The translations under genes and the position numbers were made by a program. From Mycobacterium sp. SMC-4 (GTDB lineage: Bacteria > Actinomycetota > Actinomycetes > Mycobacteriales > Mycobacteriaceae): a stretch of 64,000 nt of DNA. Location of the stretch: NCBI RefSeq assembly GCF_025263265.1, contig NZ_CP079869.1, positions 3,658,001 through 3,722,000 of the forward strand, written 5' to 3'. Position 1 is the stretch's first letter. Each line of letters opens with the position of its first letter. Of the stretch, positions 42,065 to 49,532 are shown in pieces. A model generated the notes under the pieces. The model saw only the letters and a program-made list of their open reading frames with translations. It did no database searches and was not told the DNA's origin.

Positions 42065-43891
42065 TCAGGACCCGGCGGATACGATCTCGTTGCGGACGTC
42101 GCGGGCTATGGCGTCGGGGTCGCGGAGGGCGGGGTCTCCGCAACCGCCCGCACCCGGCCCCTGATGGACCACGACATCACGCGCGGCAATCCGCACTCCC
42201 GCCTGCTTGCTGGACCGGAACTCGGTGCGGCCTGGCACGTCGCCGTCGACCAGCCGCCCGGACTCATCGACGATGCCGGCGAGCACGTCAGGGTCGCTGA
42301 GGCCGGTGCCGTCGGCCCAGGCATCGAGCCCACCGCGATAGATGGTGATGAAACCGCGGGTACCGCTGCTGCCGCCCAGCGCGCCCTGCGGTGCGATTCG
42401 GCACTGGTCGAGCTGGAACGAGCTCTCACAGTCGGCCAACGGCACGATCACGGTGCGGGTGGCCGGCCCACCGCGGTGCTGCCCGGGTCCTGCGGTGTCG
42501 GCGACGAACTCGCGTTCCAACAGCAATACCGGAAAGGTCTCTTCCTCGAGTTCGACCGAGGTCACCATGCAGTTGCCGCCCTCCATGAAGGTGTAGCAGC
42601 TGCCGTCACCCTGCGCGGTGCCACCGAAGGGCCCCTGGAACACGTTGATGAAAATGAACGGTGTCGGAATGCCGCCACGGGTGTCCGACCCGACGAAGCT
42701 CATGAACGGCACGTCGTCATAGTTCTCGGCCAGCGCCAAAGCCGGGTCAGCCTGTGACAACGCTCTTTTCACCAGGTTGATCGCCTTGGCGATGAACATG
42801 GTATGACCTGCGTTGGTGGACATCGGCGGCAGAGCGTGCAGACAGCAGCCGGGTGGGACCACTACGTGCACGGGACGGTAAGCGCCGGCGTTGGGGCTGA
42901 TGGAGTCCGGCAACGCCACCTGCAGTCCCAAATGGGCACCCGACACTGCGTCGGACCAAGTGCACGCGAAACCACCCCACTCGTTTCGGGATGAACCGGA
43001 GAAGTCGACCTCCACCTGGTCGCCGCGTTTGCGCACTGCGCAACGGATCAACATGGGGTCGCCATCCATGTTGTTGTCCATGTAGTCCTCGGCGGTGTAT
43101 TCACCGTCGGGGATCTGGTTCAGCGCCGCCCGCATCGCACGTTCGGTGTGGTCGAGGGTGTACTGGACGGCGCCGGCGTAGGCGTCGCGTCCGTAGCGGC
43201 GGATGTAGCGCAACACCATCTCGGCACCCAACGAGAGTGCCGAATGAATGACCTGCAGGTCGTTGATGCTGATCTCGGGGATACGGGTCTGCTCGGTGAA
43301 CAGCTCGACGGTCTCCCGGACCAACTGCCCCTCGCGGTACAGGTGTCGTGGCGAGATGCGGATCCCCTCGGCGTACATGTCGCGCTGCAACCCCGGCCCG
43401 AACCCGGTGGGAATCGGACCGCCGATGTCCAGCCAGTGGGTGATCGCCGCCGCGAAACCGATCAGCTCACCGTCGTCGAGGAAGATCGGCATCAAGGTGC
43501 CCACGTCGTTGATGTGGCTGCCGCCGCGGTACGGGTCATTGAAGATGATCACGTCACCGGGCTTGAAGTTCTCCACGCCCCAGTGCTCGATGGCCATCCG
43601 GGCGTAGTACTGGTTGATCACGTAGTGCCCGGGGGCAGCCGTTCCCATCGCGATCGCGTCGAAGTCGAGGTCGCGCTCCGCGTCCCGCGGCGCCAACAAG
43701 CCGATACCGAAGTCGTTCACCTCACTGAGCAGCGGGCTCAGCGCGGCTGTGTTGATCTTGATCTGCATCTGCAGGCCGATGTGCTCAAGCGCATGCCGAA
43801 TGACCTCGGCGGTGGTGAGATCCACGCCGTAGCGCGCTTGCACGTCGTGTGCGCCGAGAACCGACACGGGCTGCGGGGCCAGAGTTGTCAC
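42065..43891 (-). CDS. HyuB-type subunit (hydantoinase B family) of the TetR-led operon
   Basis: A 608-residue hydantoinase B/oxoprolinase family protein. Visible family segments: FKPGDVIIFNDPYRGGSHIN near residue 110, THWLDIGGPIPTGFGPG, MDGDPMLIRCAVRKRGDQVE, DFSGSS and the C-terminal HRGGPATRTVIV and QGPGAGGCGDP. The length is typical of the family. The GTG at 43891 overlaps the HyuA stop (GTGA); the reading frame is open far into HyuA but that extension is not coding. With HyuA it would form an ATP-dependent hydrolase or carboxylase; the neighbouring zinc ribbon and ligase favour a ketone carboxylase. Confidence 0.84.
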   Translation of the reverse strand: MTTLAPQPVSVLGAHDVQARYGVDLTTAEVIRHALEHIGLQMQIKINTAALSPLLSEVNDFGIGLLAPRDAERDLDFDAIAMGTAAPGHYVINQYYARMAIEHWGVENFKPGDVIIFNDPYRGGSHINDVGTLMPIFLDDGELIGFAAAITHWLDIGGPIPTGFGPGLQRDMYAEGIRISPRHLYREGQLVRETVELFTEQTRIPEISINDLQVIHSALSLGAEMVLRYIRRYGRDAYAGAVQYTLDHTERAMRAALNQIPDGEYTAEDYMDNNMDGDPMLIRCAVRKRGDQVEVDFSGSSRNEWGGFACTWSDAVSGAHLGLQVALPDSISPNAGAYRPVHVVVPPGCCLHALPPMSTNAGHTMFIAKAINLVKRALSQADPALALAENYDDVPFMSFVGSDTRGGIPTPFIFINVFQGPFGGTAQGDGSCYTFMEGGNCMVTSVELEEETFPVLLLEREFVADTAGPGQHRGGPATRTVIVPLADCESSFQLDQCRIAPQGALGGSSGTRGFITIYRGGLDAWADGTGLSDPDVLAGIVDESGRLVDGDVPGRTEFRSSKQAGVRIAARDVVVHQGPGAGGCGDPALRDPDAIARDVRNEIVSAGS

Positions 43892-45930
43892 AGGCTGTCC
43901 TCCTCGATCTCGATGACCACATCGCCGAATTCGTTGACTGTCGCCACGTCCCCGGCGACGAGCACTCCGGTGTAGGTCTGTGCTTCGATCACTGCCGGGC
44001 CGTGCACCACCTGGCCCGGGGCGAAGTCGTCCGCCGTATAGATCGGCACGTCGTGATTGAGCTGACCCATCAGCGTGATGTCGCGGCGGCGCCTGGGTTG
44101 GGACGGTTGAGTGGCGGTCAGCCGGGGTGGCGACAGTCGCCGCTGGTCGGTCGAAACCGCGCGGGTACGCAGTGTCTGGACGTATATCGGGGCCGGCAGG
44201 CTGTAGCCGAATTGGCGCTGGTGCGCCGCCGCGAAAGCCTCGGTCAGATGCTCCATCGGCTGCGGATGTTGCGGGTCGATGATAGCGGCCAGTTCCCAGC
44301 GCTGTCCGAGATAGGTGGCGTCGACCCAGGCTTCGACCACGACACCTGAATTGCCGCGGCCACGTAGTTGCCCGGCGAGTGTGTCCAGACTCTGCCTGGC
44401 CCGAGCGCATATGTCCTCGGCTACCCCCGCCGAGACCGGCGCCATGATCGGGGTGACTTCCTCCTCGAAGGCCTGGGCGGTCAGCAATCCGAAAGCGGAG
44501 AACACACCCGACAGTGCAGGGGTGACCACCCGCTCCATCTGCAGCGCGCGGGCGATCTGGCTGGCCACCAGCGGACCGGCCGCGCCATAGCTCACCAGGC
44601 CGAACTCGCGCGGGTCGGCGCCGCGATACACCGTCAAGCGGCGCACAGCCTCGGCCATGTTGTGAATGGCAACTTCTACCGCGGTGCGGGCGACATCGGC
44701 GACACTCAGATTCAGGGCCGCCGCCAGTGGCGCGAACGCGGCCTCGGCGGCCGCCACGTCGGGATAGATCTCGCCACCAAGCGCCACCTCTGAATCCAGC
44801 ACGCCCAGTAGCAGGAACGCATCGGTGACGGTTGGTTGGCTGCCGCCGTGGCCGTAACAGGCCGGGCCCGGATCGCTGCCCGCACTCTCCGGCCCTACCT
44901 TGAGCCCACCGCCCTCGTCGAGGGTAATCAGGCTGCCCCCGCCCGCGCCGATGCTGTGGATTTCCACCACCGGTAGGCTCACCAGCAGGTCGTGCTCGAT
45001 CTCGAGTTCGCGCTTGACTGAGGCGCGGCCGTCCACCACCACGGCGACCTCGGTGCTGGTGCCGCCCATGTCGAAGCCGACCAGGTTGGGCATGGCCAAT
45101 CGCTCGGCGTAGGCCTGTACACCCATCACCCCGCCGACCGGCCCACTGTTCAACGTCGCCACAGGCCGCGAGGTAACCTGCTCGGCCGTGCTCAGGCCGC
45201 CGTCGTTGGTCATGAACATCAGTGGCGCGCTGATGCCGGCCTCGCGCAGCCGCCCTTCGACTCTCGACGTGTAGCTTTCCATCAGCGGTTGTACGTAGGC
45301 GTTGAGCACACACGTGCAGAATCGGTTGTACTCACGCGGGAACGGCGCCACCTCCGCCGAGGTACTCACGCTGACGTCAGGGAAGTGCTCACGGATGAGC
45401 TCGGCGGCCCGCTGCTCGTGTTGCGGATGCTTGTACGCGTGCAGGAAACATACGGCGATCCCCCGGCAGCCCTCCGCAACCAGCCGTTCGACTTCGTCCA
45501 GCAGCTTCTGCTCGTCGAGGCATACCAGCACTTCGCCGTCGGCCATGGTCCGTTCACTGACAGTGCGGCGGCGGTACCGCTCCACGATCGGTCGCAATTC
45601 ATGCGGTCGCCGCCAGCGGGGATCAACCATCGCATGCGATGGCCGCCACCCGCGCGCCATGTCGAGCAGATCGCGGTAGCCGTGGGTGGTCACCATGCCG
45701 ATCTCGGCCCCACCTCGGGTCAGGATCGCGTTGAGCGCCACCGTGGTGCCGTGCACGATCTGATCGACGGCTTTGTCGCCGGGCGCAGCCTTCTCCAGCG
45801 TACGAAGCAACCCATTCGCAAGGTCGTCATAGGTCGTCAGGGCTTTCGTGCCGATGCGCACTTCATCTCCGTCGGCGAGTACCAGGTCGGTGAAGGTCCC
45901 ACCGGTGTCGATGCCTATCCGCAGCGTCAT
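43888..45930 (-). CDS. HyuA-type ATPase subunit (hydantoinase A family) of the TetR-led operon
   Basis: A 680-residue HyuA protein with the ATPase motifs IGIDTGGTFTDLVL at the N-terminus, VHGTTVALNAILTRGG near 60, VGFDMGGTSTEVAVV near 270, HSIGAGGGSLITLDEGGG and GPESAGSDPGPACYGHGG. The threonine/glutamate in GGTSTEV replaces the GGTS-x-D of the other two HyuA proteins in the window, a mark of the N-methylhydantoinase A side of the family. ATG overlaps the stop of the TetR gene (ATGA), tying synthesis of enzyme and repressor together. Next gene HyuB overlaps by GTGA. Confidence 0.85.
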   Translation of the reverse strand: MTLRIGIDTGGTFTDLVLADGDEVRIGTKALTTYDDLANGLLRTLEKAAPGDKAVDQIVHGTTVALNAILTRGGAEIGMVTTHGYRDLLDMARGWRPSHAMVDPRWRRPHELRPIVERYRRRTVSERTMADGEVLVCLDEQKLLDEVERLVAEGCRGIAVCFLHAYKHPQHEQRAAELIREHFPDVSVSTSAEVAPFPREYNRFCTCVLNAYVQPLMESYTSRVEGRLREAGISAPLMFMTNDGGLSTAEQVTSRPVATLNSGPVGGVMGVQAYAERLAMPNLVGFDMGGTSTEVAVVVDGRASVKRELEIEHDLLVSLPVVEIHSIGAGGGSLITLDEGGGLKVGPESAGSDPGPACYGHGGSQPTVTDAFLLLGVLDSEVALGGEIYPDVAAAEAAFAPLAAALNLSVADVARTAVEVAIHNMAEAVRRLTVYRGADPREFGLVSYGAAGPLVASQIARALQMERVVTPALSGVFSAFGLLTAQAFEEEVTPIMAPVSAGVAEDICARARQSLDTLAGQLRGRGNSGVVVEAWVDATYLGQRWELAAIIDPQHPQPMEHLTEAFAAAHQRQFGYSLPAPIYVQTLRTRAVSTDQRRLSPPRLTATQPSQPRRRRDITLMGQLNHDVPIYTADDFAPGQVVHGPAVIEAQTYTGVLVAGDVATVNEFGDVVIEIEEDSL

Positions 45931-46547
45931 GCTGGGCCTCCGTTGTCGGTCTGTGTTGTGCTCATGCCGTAGATGAGGCGGCCAGCGAACGCCTCGGCAA
46001 TTTCTTCCGGGCTCAGCGGCCCGTCCGGCTGGTACCAAAAGGCCGTGAAGTTGCACGCGCCGAGGATCGCAAGCGCATCCACATATGGTGTGCCAGAACG
46101 AAACTCACCGGTTGTTACACCGTCTGCGATCACCGCTTCGAAGATCGCGCGGAATCGGTCGCGTTCGGCGGAGAGCATCGCGGCCATCTCACCGGTGAGA
46201 TGGCCGTACTCGCGCAGGAAGACGATGCCCTCGGAGTGGTAGGTGGCCGCTGTCTGGACAGTTTGGCTGATCAACTGACGCAGCTTTTCGGTCGCAGTCA
46301 GGTCGGCGGCCGCAACACGTTCGGAGTAATCGCGCAACCGGCTGGCGAACCGCTCGTGCAGAGCGAACAGCAGTGCTTCCTTGCTGGCCACGTGGTAGTA
46401 CAAGCCCGCCTTAGTCATGCCGGCCTCTTCGGCGATCTGACGCAACGACGCGTTGGCGAATCCCTCGCGTTCCATCACGCGAGCAGCTGCCACGAGGATA
46501 CGTTCGGGTATCTGCGGCTTTTCGAATACGGTGTCGGTTTCCGCCAT
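45927..46547 (-). CDS. TetR-family regulator heading the HyuA-HyuB operon
   Basis: A 206-residue TetR/AcrR regulator. The DNA-binding domain occupies residues about 12-60 (ANASLRQIAEEAGMTKAGLY for the helix-turn-helix, then YHVASKEALLFAL). The ligand domain carries FWYQPDGPLSPEEIAEAFAG, the pattern of KstR2-like regulators that sense CoA esters. It is the first gene of an eight-gene operon, and its promoter is covered by a 26-bp palindrome that recurs in front of mce operon 1. Autorepression and joint control of both operons, released by a pathway CoA ester, is the simplest model; ligand identity is unknown. Confidence 0.88.
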   Translation of the reverse strand: MAETDTVFEKPQIPERILVAAARVMEREGFANASLRQIAEEAGMTKAGLYYHVASKEALLFALHERFASRLRDYSERVAAADLTATEKLRQLISQTVQTAATYHSEGIVFLREYGHLTGEMAAMLSAERDRFRAIFEAVIADGVTTGEFRSGTPYVDALAILGACNFTAFWYQPDGPLSPEEIAEAFAGRLIYGMSTTQTDNGGPA

Positions 46548-46564
46548 GGGTTCGCCCTTCGATC

Positions 46565-46590
46565 AACTTTACCGGCCGGCCGGTCAAGTT
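46565..46590. promoter_or_regulatory. TetR-type operator over the TetR-HyuA operon promoter
   Basis: Arms AACTTTACCGGC and GCCGGTCAAGTT with a CG spacer: 11 of 12 positions are complementary. On the minus strand the downstream arm contains TAAAGT, a TANNNT -10 box, 19 nt ahead of the ATG. The core ACTTTACCGGC-N2-GCCGGT is identical to the site at 22210-22233. Confidence 0.75.
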
Positions 46591-46783
46591 GACGCTAGCG
46601 CGGCCTCTCGCTGACTGTCAAGGAGCCTGTCGCCTGCTCGAACATCCCCGCTCTGGCCCGGAGAAAGCACGAGTGCCCAAGCCGCCGACGTGGAGACTTC
46701 CGGTTCGCGTGGCAACGATGTCAGGTACTTAGCAGGCCTTCATACCCGCGTGCGGTCGCGATCAGCCCTCCGGCGACGTGGGC

Positions 46784-47033
46784 TTATTCCTCGTGACTGC
46801 GCAGGTCCACTCGGCGGATCCTGCCGGGTATCCCTTGGGCAGGGGATAGAGCTCGACCCGACCCACTTCAGACAAGGCGCCAGGTGATCGCGTGCGTATT
46901 CCAATATCCCCCTTGCCGTTTCGGCATTCTTCTGCCAACCCCCGGCGAGTGTGACGTACCCGTCGGGCACCGCCAGACGGGTGGCGCCGGGCTGTGGCAC
47001 CACTACGGCATCGACGAGCACACCGCGCTCGGG
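46784..47033 (-). pseudogene. Remnant of the C-terminus of an acyl-CoA synthetase
   Basis: Three reading frames together spell the end of an ANL ligase: frame one gives RLAVPDGYVTLAGGWQ then ETARGILEYARDHLAP; frame two gives RVELYPLPKGYP; frame three gives PGRIRRVDLRSHEE followed by TAA at 46784. Joined, these reproduce the family's usual LAPY..RRVEF..LPKT.SGKIRR..LR ending with two frameshifts. An in-frame TGA lies at 47034-47036. The rest of the gene is missing. It lies in the 576-bp gap between the TetR operon and the DUF35 gene; the rest of that gap holds only operator sites. Confidence 0.7.
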
Positions 47034-47079
47034 TCACAGCGCGCTCGCCACCACACCGCGGCCCTGGTATCGCACAGAG

Positions 47080-47098
47080 ATTCTCCCTAGACGAGAAC
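47080..47098. promoter_or_regulatory. Operator-like dyad ATTCTC-N7-GAGAAC
   Basis: Same arms and 7-bp spacer as the site at 9948-9966, with an almost identical core and the same GCC flank, 25 nt before the DUF35 start. It would lie just upstream of the TATTGT -10 box (47111-47116). Confidence 0.55.
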
Positions 47099-47110
47099 GC
47101 CATTTCCAAT

Positions 47111-47116
47111 TATTGT
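47111..47116 (+). promoter_or_regulatory. Probable -10 box of a leaderless promoter
   Basis: TATTGT fits TANNNT and ends 7 nt before the GTG at 47124, which has no Shine-Dalgarno sequence; transcription would begin at or next to the start codon. Confidence 0.4.
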
Positions 47117-47123
47117 CAATCCC

Positions 47124-47546
47124 GTGTCGACCTCTCAGCGGGCGCTGGCGCCCGAAATCTCGACCTGGCCAGCCGAGAACCCACAGCTGATCGGGAGCCG
47201 GTGCGCCAGTTGTGGCGCGACCACCTTTCCGGTGCAGGCGCGCTGCCCGCGATGCAGCTCTGCCGACATGTCGGCGGTGCTACTGCCTCGCCGGGGCACC
47301 CTGGTCGCCTGGACCACCCAAGGCTTCCCGCCCGGCCCGCCGTACAAAGGCCCGACCGGCAACGACTTCATCCCGTTCGGCGTCGGGTTGGTGCAGCTTG
47401 ACGACGTGATCCGGGTCGAGGGCCGCCTCACCGAGAACGACCCGGCCAAGCTTGAGTTCGGCCAGCAGGTCGAGCTGACGATGATTCCGTTCACCACCGA
47501 TGAGGACGGCAGCGAGGTCGTCACCTTCGCGTTCAGGCCGGTCTAG
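47124..47546 (+). CDS. DUF35 zinc-ribbon/OB-fold protein
   Basis: A 140-residue acyl-CoA-associated DUF35 protein. The N-terminal rubredoxin-like zinc ribbon is clear: CASCGATTFPVQARCPRC (residues about 28-45), followed by the OB-fold strands (PRRGTLVAWTTQGFPPGPPY; IRVEGRLTENDP) to the terminal VVTFAFRPV. Such proteins pair with thiolase-like partners, for example ChsH2 and Ltp2 in sterol side-chain cleavage, where they support the C-C lyase. The partner gene starts 13 nt downstream. GTG start without ribosome-binding site, so probably leaderless. Confidence 0.85.
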   Translation: MSTSQRALAPEISTWPAENPQLIGSRCASCGATTFPVQARCPRCSSADMSAVLLPRRGTLVAWTTQGFPPGPPYKGPTGNDFIPFGVGLVQLDDVIRVEGRLTENDPAKLEFGQQVELTMIPFTTDEDGSEVVTFAFRPV

Positions 47547-47559
47547 GGAGGCCACGAGC

Positions 47560-48714
47560 ATGACCACCGCAGACAATTCGGTCGCGATCATCGGGGTGGG
47601 GCTGCACCCCTTCGGCCGGTTCGACAAGACCGCCATGGAGATGGGTGCCGAGGCGATCCAGGCCGCGCTCACCGACGCCAAACTGGACTGGAAGGATATT
47701 CAGTTCGGGTTCGGCGGTAGCTATGAGGTGTCCAACCCCGACGCGGTGACCCGTTTGGTCGGACTGACCGGAATCACGTTCACCAACGTCTTCAATGCGT
47801 GTGCAACCGCTGCATCGGCTATCCAGCAGACCGCCGACACCATCCGATTGGGCAAGTACGACATCGGTATCGCCATTGGACTGGACAAACACCCGCGCGG
47901 GGCATTCACCGACGACCCGGCGAAGTTGGCACTGCCGCAGTGGTACGCCAACAACGGGCAGTTCGTCACCACCAAGTTCTTCGGCATGAAAGCCAACCGC
48001 TACATCCACCAGCACGGCATCTCCGAGGAGACGCTCGCACGGGTGGCCAACAAGAACTTCCGCAACGGAGTGCTGAATCCGAATGCATTCCGACGCAAGG
48101 AAATCTCCGTCGAAGAGATCATGGCTTCGCCGGTGTTGAACTACCCGCTGCGGCAGTACATGTTCTGCGCGCCCGACGAAGGCGCGGCCGCGGTGGTGAT
48201 GTGTCGTGCCGAGATCGCCCACAAGTACACCGACAAGCCGGTTTACGTGCGCGCCAGCGAGATCCGCACGCGAACCTACGGCGCCTACGAGGTGCACGCG
48301 ACCTCAGCGCCGTTGGACGAGGATCCCTCGCCGACGGTGTTCGCTGCCCGGGCTGCCTACGAAGCCGCCGGCATCGGGCCCGAAGACGTCGACATCGCGC
48401 AGCTGCAGGACACCGATGCCGGAGCTGAGGTCATCCACATGGCCGAGACCGGCCTGTGCGCCGACGGCGAGCAAGAGAAGCTGCTGGCAGACGGTGCCAC
48501 CGAGATCGGGGGCAGCCTCCCGGTCAATACCGACGGCGGACTGATCGCCAATGGTGAGCCGATCGGCGCGTCGGGACTGCGCCAGATGCACGAGTTGGTA
48601 CGCCAGCTGCGCGGACAAGCCGGTGACCGCCAGGTACCCGGCGCACCGCGAGTGGGTCTGGCTCAGGTGTACGGCGCACCAGGAACCGCGTCGGCAACGA
48701 TCCTGTCGTTGTAA
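47560..48714 (+). CDS. Thiolase-like protein paired with DUF35, lacking thiolase histidines
   Basis: A 384-residue thiolase-fold protein. The cysteine is present in FNACATAASAIQQT (about residue 80), but the HDCF-type histidine motif is replaced by AQLQDTDAGAEV and the late GHPxGATG motif reads GGLIANGEPIGASG, so glutamate stands where the base histidine should be. It is therefore unlikely to be an ordinary thiolase; with its DUF35 partner it may act as an aldolase/retro-aldolase or other C-C lyase. ATG at 47560 has AGGGAGG upstream. Other features: FAARAAYEAAGIGPEDVDIA and ETGLCADGE, common to lipid-transfer-type thiolases. Confidence 0.78.
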   Translation: MTTADNSVAIIGVGLHPFGRFDKTAMEMGAEAIQAALTDAKLDWKDIQFGFGGSYEVSNPDAVTRLVGLTGITFTNVFNACATAASAIQQTADTIRLGKYDIGIAIGLDKHPRGAFTDDPAKLALPQWYANNGQFVTTKFFGMKANRYIHQHGISEETLARVANKNFRNGVLNPNAFRRKEISVEEIMASPVLNYPLRQYMFCAPDEGAAAVVMCRAEIAHKYTDKPVYVRASEIRTRTYGAYEVHATSAPLDEDPSPTVFAARAAYEAAGIGPEDVDIAQLQDTDAGAEVIHMAETGLCADGEQEKLLADGATEIGGSLPVNTDGGLIANGEPIGASGLRQMHELVRQLRGQAGDRQVPGAPRVGLAQVYGAPGTASATILSL

Positions 48715-48754
48715 ACCCCGGCCCGAAATCCGTTCCGCTACAGCGTGTCGTGTG

Positions 48755-49354
48755 TCACGGATCCGCCGGCAGCGGTTCACCCTCGAGCCGGCGCAACCAC
48801 TCCTCGCAGAAGGCGAAGGCCTCGTCGTGTCCGGTGCTGATACCCAGTGCCCGCTCCATCACGATCGCCTGGGACACCGCGGTGGCGAAGATGGTCCACA
48901 CCACCGGTGGCACGCCGTCGGCGACGGCACCGTGCCGGTGCAGAGCGTCGGCGATCGCCTGGTTCTGCACCTGCCGGAATTGCTCGGCGTGGTAGACGAT
49001 CTCGGCGCGCAGCGCCTTGCGATGGTTGGCCAGTCCCATGAACTCCATGGTCAGTCGAGTGGCTTCCGGAGCGGTGCTGAACCTCCACAACGCCCACAGC
49101 GGTTGTGCAGAACGCAGCGCGGACTGCAACGCGGTCATTCCTTCTTCGGCACGGCGGCGGAACACCGCCAGGAACAGGTCTTCCATCGTGCGGAAGTAGT
49201 AATGCACCAGTTGGGGTTTGAGACCCGCCCGGTCGGCGACGCGTCGCGACGTCACCGCGGCGTACCCCTCTTCGAGAAGCATCTGCTCGGCGGCGTCGAG
49301 CAGCACCACACGGTTCTTCGCGTCCGGCGCCCCGATACGTCGCGACGACGTCAT
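48755..49354 (-). CDS. TetR-family transcriptional regulator
   Basis: A 199-residue TetR regulator with the DNA-binding domain at residues about 8-58 (AVTSRRVADRAGLKPQLVHY, then YFRTMEDLFLAVF). The C-terminal domain is of usual length and shows no recognised ligand motif. ATG at 49354 follows GAGGGGAG. It is divergent from the P450 gene, and a 22-bp imperfect palindrome in the 178-bp interval is its likely operator. Its 3' end faces the thiolase-like gene 40 bp away. Confidence 0.87.
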   Translation of the reverse strand: MTSSRRIGAPDAKNRVVLLDAAEQMLLEEGYAAVTSRRVADRAGLKPQLVHYYFRTMEDLFLAVFRRRAEEGMTALQSALRSAQPLWALWRFSTAPEATRLTMEFMGLANHRKALRAEIVYHAEQFRQVQNQAIADALHRHGAVADGVPPVVWTIFATAVSQAIVMERALGISTGHDEAFAFCEEWLRRLEGEPLPADP

Positions 49355-49447
49355 GCTCAACTCCCCTCTCCGGCGGGTGGCACACACAATCCCCAGCGCC
49401 GAGGCCGGCCCGGCACCCGGATCGATCTTGACCCTAACTCTCCGGTC

Positions 49448-49469
49448 ATGCTAAGCAGGTGCTCAGCAT
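49448..49469. promoter_or_regulatory. Probable operator between TetR and P450 genes
   Basis: ATGCTAAGC, spacer AGGT, GCTCAGCAT: eight of nine arm positions are complementary. Its location between a divergent TetR regulator and the P450 gene supports an operator role. Confidence 0.55.
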
Positions 49470-49532
49470 TTGCCAAACCCCACGCCGTTTCTGTCATCGG
49501 CTCCACAACCCGCAGCCCGGGAGGCACTGGAC

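Noticed and set aside
43892..45313. An N-terminal extension of the HyuB gene to over 1000 residues
   Set aside because: The extra frame overlaps HyuA on the same strand in another phase and is arginine/glycine-rich without domain content; the GTG at 43891 with GTGA overlap is the natural start.
28691..46056. The HyuA/HyuB genes as hydantoin-utilisation or 5-oxoprolinase genes
   Set aside because: No dihydropyrimidinase, carbamoylase or racemase is present, whereas zinc subunits, acyl-CoA ligases and thiolases are. The family name alone does not decide, so a carboxylase is preferred but not proven.
22210..46590. KstR or KstR2 binding sites
   Set aside because: The palindromes found (ACTTTACCGGC arms) do not fit the published TnnAACnnGTTnnA or AnCAAGnnCTTGnT consensus, so they are assigned to the local TetR protein instead.
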